Source: Symsagittifera roscoffensis
Taxonomy: Eukaryota; Xenacoelomorpha; Acoela; Convolutidae
NCBI RefSeq assembly: GCF_963678635.1
Contig: NC_087064.1
Location: forward strand, 34,138,369 to 34,202,368
DNA length: 64,000 bases
Direction of reading: 5' to 3'
This document shows, one piece after another, positions 46,501-55,892 of this stretch. Made by a program: the position numbers and the translations under genes. Numbering within the stretch: the stretch's first letter is position 1; every line of letters begins with the position of its first letter. The notes below the pieces were generated by a model. The model ran no database searches, was not told the origin of the DNA, and saw nothing but the letters and a program-made list of their open reading frames with translations.

Positions 46501-48392
46501 GATTAATAACTTTTACGATAAACAAAAGCTATCAATGAAACGATAAATTTATGGATACAATGAAACTATCAACAGAAAAAGACTTGTTGTCAAACTAGAA
46601 CTGAAGGTTCTAAACCTCAGTTAATTTTCCACAAACGAAAACAAGGATATCCGCTTACTTTGCAACAAGCACAGAATGTTCCCACCATAGTCTTTGAAAA
46701 ATACACAAAAAATCTTTTTTCAAGATAGGGTAGTTATTTCTGTGTGGTGTGATGAAAGGATCTGAACAAAAAACTAGAAATTAGACAGTTATAGTAAAAT
46801 AGGTAAATTGGACAACAATTTTTGAAGAAAAGTGATTAGAAAAAGAACATAGAAAAATTCAGAAGTTTTTTCATTTTTTGCGAATTTTTTCAACTTTTTC
46901 GAATTCCCAAAATGGCGTTGAAAAACTCCAAAAACTAACTTCACTCGAGTAAAACTGAAATTAAGCAAAACCAATTTATTTTAAACAGCTTAAATTATGC
47001 ATAAACAAGCCTGCTCGTTCGCTTTTCTCGCTCAAAATAGACTAAAACCGAAAATTTCAAACCGTTTTGATCGATTGGAAATTTTTATCGATTGGAGCAA
47101 TATTATTGGAAATTTTTAAATGTGTTTAAATCACGACTGAAAGGGCTTGATTATGATGTATCACTCAATTCAGACCGATGATTATTTGTGTTACCTGATT
47201 ATGCGTGGAAAAAGGAAACTAAAACACCTGAATACTAAGTTCCTTCCCATTTTCAATGGTCGGATTATTAAGTTTTCGAACATTTTGAGCGGAAGGAAGA
47301 CTGAGAGGAGACTTTCAAATGCTTTTTTAATGAATACTACTTTTGGAGGAAAATTACAGGCTGATCCAAAACCTATGGAACTTTTGAAATGGCTGTCATT
47401 TCTAACTAATATGACGTAGACCCGTAAAAATTTAACACGTTATAGAAGAGGTGTGGAAATTTGATAACTCATAAAAAATAATCACTTTAAGGTGCTGGAC
47501 ATGTTTCCCGCCATTTTTTTTTATTGAAATTTAATTATGCGTTCATGCACTGAAGCTGTAGCTGATCAAATTTGATCTCGTGTGGCCATAAGACAAAAAT
47601 TTTCAACTTTTGTGCTTAAAACACTGAGAATTCTTAAAAGACTGAGAATTAGCATTGCAAAACTTTAAAGACCACCTCTGCCGGTAACCTGTCCCAAAAG
47701 CCTGTCTCTGAAAGGTTCCCATTCGCGTCGAATATCTGTTAGCGTAAATTTGCTTTTTTGCCTACTCAGTATGGCGTATTCTTCGAAAAACATCGTCCAC
47801 AGGTTTTGGATCACTCTGTAGTTGAAAACTTAAAGTAAAGATAGGTTAAAAATATCTGGCCAATTTAGGCGCACAGGGGTTAGGGTAACGAGGCGGTCGA
47901 ATCCCTCATGCACCATTCTCCCACCTCAGTGATTCGATTTCCTAGACGCGTTACGGCCCCTTATGCACTATTTTACGCCATCCATTTTCGGCCAACCGAA
48001 CCTTAAGTTTTCCTGAACGCGCCAATATATACCAATTTTGAGTGGTAAAATCAAATTTAGCCTGTTGCTTTTCTTCATTTCTTCAAAAGTTTTGGCAATA
48101 GGTCTTTATAGTGTCTTAACCTGAAAACATCAAATTTTTAGAGCTCACAAAGTAATCATAATTATTCACCGCTTATGTAGTATATGACTGGGCATTTTCC
48201 GCCTGCAACTGCTTTAGGTGGCAAGTAAAAATTTATCTCAGTTTTCAAGGACAGCTCTTTGCTGAAACAACGCATACTTATTCAAAATACATAAATTCAA
48301 TTTAAAAAATTAGCATCTAACCTGAACACGGTATACTTTTTCTGCAACCCTCCGAAGAATTTCTCGCAACTTATTTCTTCGGCCCCGGTCAT
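40582..48392 (-). CDS. ESD: Esterase D-like hydrolase, copy 2 (diverged)
   Basis: Five exons are 48392-48322, 48261-48170, 46482-46259, 45036-44914 and 40944-40582: 873 nt, 290 residues. All introns are GT-AG and sit at the same positions and phases as in copy 1; exons 2, 3 and 4 have identical lengths (92, 224, 123 nt). The catalytic triad is kept: Ser152 in [10 protein letters not shown], Asp233 in DMGTMDKYL, His267 in DGYYHAYGL. The family motif SGLTCTE-NF has become [19 protein letters not shown] has become LNPINSPLC, and the exon 5 end is longer. No stop or frameshift is seen. It may have a changed substrate preference; this is inference. Introns are 60 to 3969 bp and repeat-filled. Confidence 0.9.
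41140..41160. other. GC-rich perfect hairpin in ESD2 intron 4
   Basis: AGGGGCGGA-TTG-TCCGCCCCT is a 9-bp perfect stem with a 3-base loop, very GC-rich in an AT-rich intron. Its origin and role are unknown. Confidence 0.7.
42480..43480. repeat. Degenerate repeats in ESD2 intron 4
   Basis: The block shows loosely recurring words such as GTTCGCAAAAA, AAGCAAGC, TTCAAGC, GATGAAACTT and AACCAACTCAGTTG. It resembles in style, and probably in inverse orientation in part, the ~100-bp repeats at 8560-9195. The remaining parts of this 4-kb intron (40945-42480, 43480-44913) show no other recognisable feature apart from the hairpin at 41140. Confidence 0.4.
45325..46200. repeat. Repeat fragment in ESD2 intron 3
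   Basis: Bases 45480-45550 (CGTACGAATTCTGTTAGC, TTACAGGAAAAAG) match 50890-50950 and more weakly 34424-34460, so this belongs to the interspersed R family. The remainder to 46200 is AT-rich with no feature seen. Confidence 0.4.
47665..47829 (-). CDS. Short coding-like frame in ESD2 intron 2 (unknown)
   Basis: The minus frame is open for 54 codons after a TAA and begins VFNYRVIQNLWTMFFEEYAI, then continues KFTLTDIRREWEPFRDRLLG to a TAA. A TTTAAG acceptor-like site precedes it. Its composition looks protein-like and it is less AT-rich than the intron around it. I recognise no domain. It may be a fragment of a transposon or of a nested gene. Confidence 0.25.
   Translation of the reverse strand, partial: VFNYRVIQNLWTMFFEEYAILSRQKSKFTLTDIRREWEPFRDRLLGQVTGRGGL
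47880..48010 (+). repeat. tRNA-like SINE fragment in ESD2 intron 2
   Basis: GGTCGAATCCC (about 47909-47919) and GATTCGATTTCC (about 47932-47943) are B-box-like, in a GC-richer patch that ends in TTTTCGGCCAACCGAACC. No cloverleaf could be drawn. Confidence 0.35.
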
Positions 48393-48425
48393 AACTAAAC
48401 CAATCTGAAGAATAGCAGCATTTCT
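48393..48425 (-). promoter_or_regulatory. 3' splice acceptor just upstream of the ESD2 start
   Basis: The minus strand reads GCTATTCTTCAG, then ATTGGTTTAGTT, then the ATG 12 nt after the AG. The first exon bases (ATTGGTTT) resemble those of ESD1 (ATTGATTT), so the signal predates or accompanied the gene duplication. Confidence 0.5.
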
Positions 48426-48937
48426 CTCAAGGCAATAATAAGGACGAATTCAAGCTAGAATTTGGTATTCTTAGCTCAAACGCTGCTGTAGCGCGGTTCT
48501 TGATTCAGCATTCAGATGAAACTATTTTTTATTTTGATCGCACTTCAGGTCACTGAGACTTCATGCGAGCCTACACAATTGAAAAAGATTGAAGACAGAA
48601 TTGAACAAGAATAGTCGATGTTTTGAGTAAAAATATTATATTTTTTGAATTTTGTCAACTTTTAAGAGTGGAAACTGAATTTACGTTTTTGGGGTTCTCA
48701 AAATAACGATTCAGATTTCAAGCGGAATGAACTAACTTAATTGGTTACTGATAGAATGACCAGGGTCAGTTGTTTCGCGATTTTAGGATTCGCAACGAAA
48801 AACTTTAGGTGGTCATGTGCTAACATATGGAAGCAAGTTCATGCGGGATGCGGATCCCTAATTGATCAAAACTTTTTTCTAAAAACACCTACCAAAATTT
48901 TCAGTTTCAAAATTTCGAAGAACGCCTGCTTACGCGA

Positions 48938-49012
48938 AGTATATATATGTATATTTGTATACATGTATATGTGTATATATGCATATATGTATATATGTTT
49001 ATATGTATACTT
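48938..49012. repeat. (TATATG)n-like microsatellite
   Basis: Interrupted TATATG/TATGTA repeats span about 75 bases upstream of ESD2. The 162-codon plus frame at 48741-49229 crosses it (YMYMCIYAYMYICLYVY) and is a by-product. Confidence 0.85.
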
Positions 49013-49687
49013 TATTCAAAGACAAATCAACTTTTTTTCTCAATTTGGCAATGTTTGCATGTCCCTAACATTCTGTGCTAGTAAAAAAAGGACCAACAGC
49101 TACGGCTATTCTTGCAGATTCAGAAAAATAATTAAATGTCTAAAAAAGCAACAATTTTATTCCGTTTTTTCTTCGAGAATCAAGAAGTTTTTGATGCAGC
49201 TTTGTCTTATCTCTAAACAGAGATTTTAACGAAGAGGTCTAATATTCACTTAAAAATTAATAATCAATTAAAAGACACAACCAAGAGCCATTTAAAATAT
49301 GCACAAAATGTCGAGCAAAACTTTCAAATCAAAATTTTTACAAAATGTTTATGAGTGATTTTCAATTCGGTCGAGAAAAACATGTTAGGGAAAAATCGCC
49401 AGCGTTAAATTAGTATCGGAACAAAACTTATCGAGCAGTCTCAAAATATATTACCATTGAGCCAAAAAAAATGTCATGAGCTTTAAAAAAAGCGTTGAAA
49501 CTACCTGCACCGAATCAGAAACGCTAGAGACTATACTTCGCATTTTAAATGACCTATTATGATGCAATCTAACTAATCTAATATAATTCAGCATCATTAA
49601 ATCCGAAGAAATTTTTAGGGCAAAAAAAGGAAATAATGAAAATCATTGGTGGTAAATTTAAAATTTTACCTCCTATAAGATTTGTGA

Positions 49688-50990
49688 ACATTTACACAGG
49701 GGCAAAGCGGAGCTCCGAATCACTTGCGATACAACGCAAGCATATCAGTGCAAACTAGCGAACAAAGACGGAAACAACTAAGTCGGAAAAGAAAACTAAA
49801 AAATAAATTTTCATTAAGCAAATGAAAAACTTCAGAAAAACAGTCGTTAACAAAAATACCAACATTTAATACGCTTTAACTATTCATTAAGCCGACAATA
49901 ATTGGGTAGATTACCGTCGGGCCGAAAACTTTAAACTATTAAGTTTAAATTTTTGAACTTTTGCAAAAATTGATGCGTAATTTAGCCGATAAAACATAAG
50001 CAGACAAGCAATAGGTAGACAAAGCAATTTTTCTCGGATAAAACTCAAAGTTATAAGGTTAACTAAAAAAGCAAGCTCATCTTCTAACAAAATCGTAAGA
50101 AAAGTTGTCTACGGGAAAAAAGACTTTCGACGATTACAGCACACTTGCTCATGCAAATAAAAATCATAATTTAGTATATTTTATAACAATTTACAAAACC
50201 ATAAGTGGACATTATACATAATTATAGGTGATAAATTTACAATATAAAGGAAATTACATGTTTTCAAATGAAGTAAATATTACTACATCAGAAATACGTA
50301 ATATTGAAAAGACAGCCGATAAAAATAAGCAGCAGAACAATAGTCCGATAAAAACAAGAAAATTTTCCAATTTTCGAGAAAAATCGGCTTCTGCAAGTAA
50401 TCGATCCCAGAACCTTTGTCGTGGCCGAGTAAAGTAAGGCACACGTCTCTTGGTTCTTTTCGAATAATTTCTCCTCCACCTTTGAATAATATAATGAAAC
50501 TTGGCATGGTGACCAAAAAACAATGTGACATAATTTTTCCTAATATTTTACATGGTAACATCAGGCGTTTAGCGATTTAACAGGTAAAACAACGGTAAAA
50601 AACAGAAAGTTCGAAAAGTGAGGGGGAGCGAATAGAAAACAGCCCGTGTCTGAATACGAGGAGTCCGTTCGAATCCCACATTTGTCAGAGTTGGAGGAGT
50701 CCCAGTGTCATTCGCCGCCTCAAGGGGGAATCAGCTACGGCGAAACTAATGACATCCCCCTACACCAGGGATGGTCCTGCCTTGAGTAGGACCGGGGTTA
50801 TATAAAAACCACCTTTGACGTCCCTATCATGCGCGCTACCTCCATGCTATATTTGCAGATACCGTCATTAGGTTTGAATTTATTAAGAAGCACCAACATC
50901 TCACGTGCGAATTCTGTAAGCTAAGTTGTTCACGGGAAAAAGACCTAACACCCGATAATAAAATCCCTGGCAATCCCAAGGCTAAGCAAC
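49688..50990. repeat. Interspersed repeat R3 and tRNA-like sequence
   Basis: It begins TTTACACAGGGGCAAAGCGG, then CACTTGCGATACAACGC, matching the start of R1/R2. At 50600-50830 is a GC-richer stretch with a B box GTTCGAATCCC (50667-50677) and GTAGGACCGGGG, possibly another SINE. At 50890-50950 it shares ACGTGCGAATTCTGTAAGC with the repeat at 45480. No gene is seen between ESD2 and copy B. Confidence 0.5.
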
Positions 50991-51263
50991 GCTAAATTGT
51001 CAGCCAGAATCCCGCCATGCTATCGCTTAAAACTGCTCATATCACTAAAGCACTCGTAAATTTTCATGCTAAAAATTAATTTCCTGGACATGATGAAACA
51101 AATTTTATTTTTAGAAAAAAAAACCGTCTTTAAACATCTTTAAGCAAATTTGATTTTTAGAAAAAACAGTCTTCAAACATCTTCAAACAGCCAACTATAA
51201 AAATTTTTATATCGAAAAATATTTTTCATATCTTCTTTTTCTAAAAAAAAATACTGTGTCATC

Positions 51264-51268
51264 TTCTA
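51264..51268. repeat. Target-site duplication of copy B, left
   Basis: TTCTA lies immediately left of the LTR and is repeated exactly at 58466-58470, immediately right of the other LTR. Confidence 0.95.
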
Positions 51269-51525
51269 TGTGATATGCGTTGCGATATCAATTGAAAACA
51301 AGTTGTAATTCAATACTGTATTCTGAATATTGAATTTAGATTTTCTCTTTTCTTGGTTTCTTATGTACTGAGAGATAGATCATTGTTAAGTACTCTGATC
51401 TCTCGCTTAATCTCAGTGTCAACACTTACGTATGACCTTGAGAATACCATAAAATAATAATTGAGCACCAGAGGTTAGATGTACATACGTATAAAAAATA
51501 CTGCTACTGCAGTAGCGGTATGACA
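51269..51525 (-). repeat. 3' LTR of copy B
   Basis: 257 bp, TGTGATATGCG to GGTATGACA on the + strand. It differs from the other LTR at two positions (AATAATA/AATAATG and TATAAAAAA/TATAATAAA). It includes the 14-bp palindrome GCTACTGCAGTAGC. Confidence 0.97.
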
Positions 51526-51651
51526 CACCCCCCACGGTGAAAGAAATAAATTATACAACATCAGTAGGATAATTTATTTAAAGAGTTCAATTTACTCAGT
51601 TCAAAGAAAAGTTTTTTTTCTGGTAATTGACGATTTTAGATTATGTATTTT

Positions 51652-54162
51652 TCAGTTTTCCTCCAGCTCGATTTCCCAACTCGGGTTCCAATCGACTCCC
51701 TCATCCAAGGTAGCATATCCGAATTTTCGCATAAATAGATGTCTTTCGAGTCGTCGCACTTTCGATTCTAATGGTCTGTCGTCCCGATCTTTAAAATCTC
51801 TCAGTTCGTTTCTGTATTGTCTAAGTGCCTCCTTTAGAAGACCTCTACCTGTAAGGTTTTCAGATATTTCTTTGATTGAATGTTTTATCGGATCTCCGAA
51901 TCGTTTGGGTTCTTTGTTTTTTGTTTGTCTCGAACTTCGTCTAATACCTGACTCTTCTGCACTTGATTCGTCCGAGAATCCTTGTGGTGGTTCGAAGTTT
52001 GTGTCCAGTTCCGAGCTTTGTTGAGGATTTTCTCGAAGTTCATCCGCAACTCGCTGCACTCCTCTTTTTAACAATTGGTCCGCGTACTTCTCCCATTCAG
52101 ACGGTGCCAAATTTCGATTGTGAAATGTGTCCACGATATCTTCAAGAGGAGTGTGAGAGTGAATGCCTTTCAGTTTCGGACGCTGTTTTGCTTTCGGCGT
52201 AGAACTTGACTGAATTTTGGTATCTACTGTGTCTGATTCCGGCTTAGATGTTGCTTGCTCTTGCTCCGAGTTTGCTGCAGTCGCAGCTTGATTTGTCCCC
52301 TGTTGTTTCTTGCTTCGGCCTTTCTTTTCCTTTCCGCTCTTTTCCGGCTTGTTTGTGATATTTTCCTCTGTATTTGGTTTTGGTCCCGCCAAATTGGGTT
52401 TTGCTCTTTTGACTGCAAGATTCAGGCCTCCCCCGGCTTCTGTGTCCTTTGAAGTGACTATTGTTTGGCTCCTCTGAAAGCGCTCTATTGGATTCATTGT
52501 ATCAGCGATTTCCATTTCTCCTTGAAGTTCGTCCTCTGATCCCAGCTCCTCTAGTCGTTCTGGAGAGCTGACTCGCTTAAACTTTTTGGTAGGTTCTGGC
52601 GATGGACTTTTACTCGTGCTTCGCTGGTTTTCTTGCGTCAGTACCGTTTTTGATTGAGCTATATCCGATTTCCTATAGATCGAACCGGCTGATGTCCTAA
52701 TTGTTGAGTCCGTTTCTGAAACGATTTTCCCCTTTAGTGGTCTGGTTAAGGCTTGTCCGCTTTTCCGGAGAGGGTCCTTTCGAAGTATAGTCTTGGTTGG
52801 TGACTTGCATTGGTTTTCTATTTTGTCCTCCACAAATCCCTTCTCCCAAGAGTAGATCATTTCCTTTCGGAGATCGGGATTGAGTTGCCCTGTCTCGTCC
52901 ACTAATTTCCGGATGTCATTTTTAGCCGCGTCCCTTCTTTCGTAGTTCCAGCGGGCGTTCGCTTCCAACAATTCCTTTAGGGCTTTGGCTCTTTCTTTGT
53001 CTCTGTCCGATGTTATCTGCTGCTTGTGCAGTGGGCTTGTATCCCTGCTCAGTTGTCCCTTGCGCACTATCTTTAGATTCTCTCTCGACTGATCAATTCT
53101 TCGTTTCATTTGAGAAGCAGTCAGTGCTGAGCGTTCCAAGTGTTGTTTGTCTAAAGAATCAGAATTATTTAAAAATTTATCCCTCACAATTTTAAATTCT
53201 GTTTTTGGTAGTCTGCCGAAATGTGCTTGGAACGGAGATACTTGAATTGTTTTCTGCTTGTTCCACCGTAAGTCTCTCATTATAATGCTGAGGCATAATT
53301 TGACTGATTTATTATTTCCATCGAGCATCATCACTCCCAGTCTTCTTTTTATTGTTTGAATTGTACGTTCAACCAAACCACAACCTCTGTGATCCCCCAC
53401 CGGACAGAATTTTTGCTCGATATTGAGTTCCGAACAGAATTTTTTAAAAGTTTTTCCCTTAAATCCTGAAAATTGGTCCGATCGAATTGATTCAGGGACT
53501 CCATGTGTGTCGATATATGATCTCAAGAATTTTACTGTGCTCTTTCCACTTGTGTACTTTGTAACCTTCACTGATGGAAATTTTGAGAATCGATCAATAG
53601 CTACTAAAAGATAGATTTTTTTTCCTTTTTGATTTTCTATAGGCCCCGCGTAGTCTAGTTGTACCTCCTGTCCCGGCTGCGTGAGCAGTGGCAATGGTTT
53701 TGACGAATTTTTTGAAATAAGGTATTTTACATTCTTACCATATCTGGTACAACTACGACACTCCTCTGCCAAATTCACGATGTCCTTATTCATGTGTGGC
53801 CACCACAGATATTGCGCTGCTCCCAACATAGCCTCCTGACCTGGGTGTCCTCGATGGATTCGTTTCAGGACAGCTTGTCGTAGTTGAACTGGTACTGCGA
53901 GCCGATTATTCACCAAGATGCAGTCGTCCTGAACTGCCATCTGTGACCACAACGGATTTGTATAGGATCCCATCAATTCGAATCCTTGTTTATCCCCTCT
54001 CTCTACCACTCTCCTGAGGCTAGAGAGAGCCACGTGTCTTCTGTGGTCAGTTCTGCTAGTAAGTTTTTGTCGAACAGTTTTGCGAGGTTGTCCAGGGTCT
54101 CCACTTGTTGCTGCTTTTGCAGTCCTGTTTTTCCTAGTCCCTTTGGCGGTTGAATTGAGCAC
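51652..54162 (-). CDS. Integrase with long C-terminal tail, copy B
   Basis: An 836-codon frame, the 3' part of pol. The first ~50 residues are out-of-frame read-through; true homology starts at RRVVERGDKQGFELMG. The zinc-binding region has His103, His106, Cys135 and Cys138 (HRGHPGQEA, EECRSC). The catalytic core has Asp170 (QLDYAGPI), Asp229 (IRSDQFSGF) and Glu265 (GLVERTIQT), 35 residues apart (DD35E). The usual SDNG and PYHPQxNG motifs are replaced by SDQFSG and PVGDHRGCG. A ~480-residue charged, Ser/Pro/Lys-rich tail follows, with SGIRRSSRQTKNKEPKRFGD near its end. No chromodomain or envelope is seen. All catalytic residues are present. Confidence 0.93.
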   Translation of the reverse strand: MLNSTAKGTRKNRTAKAATSGDPGQPRKTVRQKLTSRTDHRRHVALSSLRRVVERGDKQGFELMGSYTNPLWSQMAVQDDCILVNNRLAVPVQLRQAVLKRIHRGHPGQEAMLGAAQYLWWPHMNKDIVNLAEECRSCTRYGKNVKYLISKNSSKPLPLLTQPGQEVQLDYAGPIENQKGKKIYLLVAIDRFSKFPSVKVTKYTSGKSTVKFLRSYIDTHGVPESIRSDQFSGFKGKTFKKFCSELNIEQKFCPVGDHRGCGLVERTIQTIKRRLGVMMLDGNNKSVKLCLSIIMRDLRWNKQKTIQVSPFQAHFGRLPKTEFKIVRDKFLNNSDSLDKQHLERSALTASQMKRRIDQSRENLKIVRKGQLSRDTSPLHKQQITSDRDKERAKALKELLEANARWNYERRDAAKNDIRKLVDETGQLNPDLRKEMIYSWEKGFVEDKIENQCKSPTKTILRKDPLRKSGQALTRPLKGKIVSETDSTIRTSAGSIYRKSDIAQSKTVLTQENQRSTSKSPSPEPTKKFKRVSSPERLEELGSEDELQGEMEIADTMNPIERFQRSQTIVTSKDTEAGGGLNLAVKRAKPNLAGPKPNTEENITNKPEKSGKEKKGRSKKQQGTNQAATAANSEQEQATSKPESDTVDTKIQSSSTPKAKQRPKLKGIHSHTPLEDIVDTFHNRNLAPSEWEKYADQLLKRGVQRVADELRENPQQSSELDTNFEPPQGFSDESSAEESGIRRSSRQTKNKEPKRFGDPIKHSIKEISENLTGRGLLKEALRQYRNELRDFKDRDDRPLESKVRRLERHLFMRKFGYATLDEGVDWNPSWEIELEEN

Positions 54163-55892
54163 ACTTCCTCCTCACTCTCCGCCTCTTCTGTGGTTGTCAG
54201 GTCTACTTCTATTACATTCACCTCACTGAGTTTTCGTTCCGTCGATGCGCTCGGTTTTGGCGATGTTGAACTTGATTCGTGTTCCAAGTTGTCCCTGACT
54301 TCTTGGGTATGAGCCACCAGTTCTCGATTTTCCTGAACATTGTTTTCTCCGCCTATTAACTGCCAGAATGAGAGCAGTCTTTGATCCGCTACTCGTTGTT
54401 GTTCCGGTTCCAACGACCATTTTACTCGTTGTGCATGACGTGTTTCGCTGTCGGAGCTGTCCCTATTTTTTCTGCCTCCTCGTATTATTTTTCTCGTGCG
54501 TTGGACTGTCTCTGTGATCTCCTCCTCTTCCGAGAGTTCGTTATTGGTGGAAAGTGATCGGTTCCACTTTGGGTCCATTATGCTTTCTTCGCGCTCCTCA
54601 TTCCGCCATTCTTGTGGTGAGTTCGACCACCAGTCGTATGCTCTGTTTTTATTTTCTGACATCTCGATCCTTGAGTCTGTTTTTTCTATTTTGCTCGTTA
54701 CTGGTCGTTTTTTGATTTTGCAATTATTTAAGACTGACTGTTTAGTGGGTTGATTTGACGAAAAAGTGATTTGTTTCTGTTGAACTGTTGTGTTTAGCTG
54801 TTTTTGCAGTCGTGGAAACTGTTTTCTCTCGTTCCGGTCGAGCCTTGTTCGGTTTTGACCGTTTTGGTTGCTATAGCAACCATTACTTGATGACTGTTTC
54901 GTAACATTCCTTCTAGAACATTCTAGAACGTTTTCGTTCCGGTTGAGCGACCTTGAGTCTTTAAGCCTACTGTTCCAGCAGTCGAACGCTTCATGAAAAG
55001 AGTTTATTGTCGCTACTACAAACTTTTCGTCTAATTCTGATTCGGGCCAGGGATCATTGAAAGGATCACGCGATAAATAATCAACTATGCCCATGTCCCT
55101 TCCCGGAATGTGAACTATGTTGAACTGATATGGCAGTAACCGGTCAACCCATCGGGTTAAACGTGATTGGTAGGTCTTGTTCGATTGATTAACATCCAAT
55201 GCTGTTGTAAGCGCTTTGTGGTCAGTTGCGATGGTAAATGGTTTCCCCAGAAGGTAGTGTTTATATCTATCTACTGCCCAAACAACTGCCAATAATTCCA
55301 ACTCATTTGTTGAATATTTTTTTTCTTGGGCATTTAAGTATCGGGATGCGAACGAAATTGGGGCCCACAACCCTTCATCATTTTGTTGTTCTAAAGTAGC
55401 CCCTAGCCCATCATGGCTAGCATCGCATTTAACTCGTGTTTCACGATTTGCATCGTAATAATGCACTTTCGTAATATTTGCCACAGCTCCTTTTATAGCA
55501 TTAAATGCTACTGTGTGAACATCCCCCCACTCGAATTTTTTCACCGGGAGTTTCATGTTTTTTAACTTTTTCTTTTGATTTTCTTCTTTAAGAAGTGGTC
55601 TTAATTTTTCAGTCAGACTGGCTACGTTAGGTATAAATTTAGCTAAGTGATTTATGCTTCCTAGAAATGACCTTAGTTGTTTTAGGGATTTCGGCTGGTT
55701 CAAGTTTACTACGGCTTCCGTTTTAGTTATTTTCGGTCTAACCCCTTCTTCTGAGAGATGGTGACCCAACCAATTCACTTCTTGTTTAAAAAATTCACAT
55801 TTTGAGAGTTTCAGTGCCAAGTTTTCCGCATCCAATTTCTTTAGTACTGCTTCTACTAAGTTTGCATGTTCGATTTCACTTCCCTTTGACAC
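54003..55892 (-). CDS. RT thumb, RNase H and linker of copy B
   Basis: This is a 629-codon frame, part of pol and not an independent gene. Residues 1-100 are the RT C-terminal part (FFKQEVNWLGHHLS, LRSFLGSINHLAKFIPNVA). RNase H spans about 140-275, with Asp157 in VKCDASHDGLG, Glu197 in STNELELLAVVW and Asp224 in ATDHKALT; it degrades the RNA strand of the RNA-DNA hybrid. Then comes a long hydrophilic linker with YDWWSNSPQEWRNEEREESI and DSSDSETRHAQRVKW. The frame ends at 54003 because of a small indel at about 54020-54030, where copy A reads through to integrase. Confidence 0.92.
   Translation of the reverse strand: MSKGSEIEHANLVEAVLKKLDAENLALKLSKCEFFKQEVNWLGHHLSEEGVRPKITKTEAVVNLNQPKSLKQLRSFLGSINHLAKFIPNVASLTEKLRPLLKEENQKKKLKNMKLPVKKFEWGDVHTVAFNAIKGAVANITKVHYYDANRETRVKCDASHDGLGATLEQQNDEGLWAPISFASRYLNAQEKKYSTNELELLAVVWAVDRYKHYLLGKPFTIATDHKALTTALDVNQSNKTYQSRLTRWVDRLLPYQFNIVHIPGRDMGIVDYLSRDPFNDPWPESELDEKFVVATINSFHEAFDCWNSRLKDSRSLNRNENVLECSRRNVTKQSSSNGCYSNQNGQNRTRLDRNERKQFPRLQKQLNTTVQQKQITFSSNQPTKQSVLNNCKIKKRPVTSKIEKTDSRIEMSENKNRAYDWWSNSPQEWRNEEREESIMDPKWNRSLSTNNELSEEEEITETVQRTRKIIRGGRKNRDSSDSETRHAQRVKWSLEPEQQRVADQRLLSFWQLIGGENNVQENRELVAHTQEVRDNLEHESSSTSPKPSASTERKLSEVNVIEVDLTTTEEAESEEEVCSIQPPKGLGKTGLQKQQQVETLDNLAKLFDKNLLAELTTEDTWLSLASGEW

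Noticed and set aside
48741-49229. 162-codon plus-strand frame upstream of ESD2
   Set aside because: It runs through a TATATG microsatellite (repetitive YMYMCIYAY peptide) and has no protein-like composition outside it.
51526-51651. Envelope gene at the 3' end of copy B
   Set aside because: Only about 120 bases separate the pol stop from the 3' LTR, with no open frame; the polypurine tract lies there.
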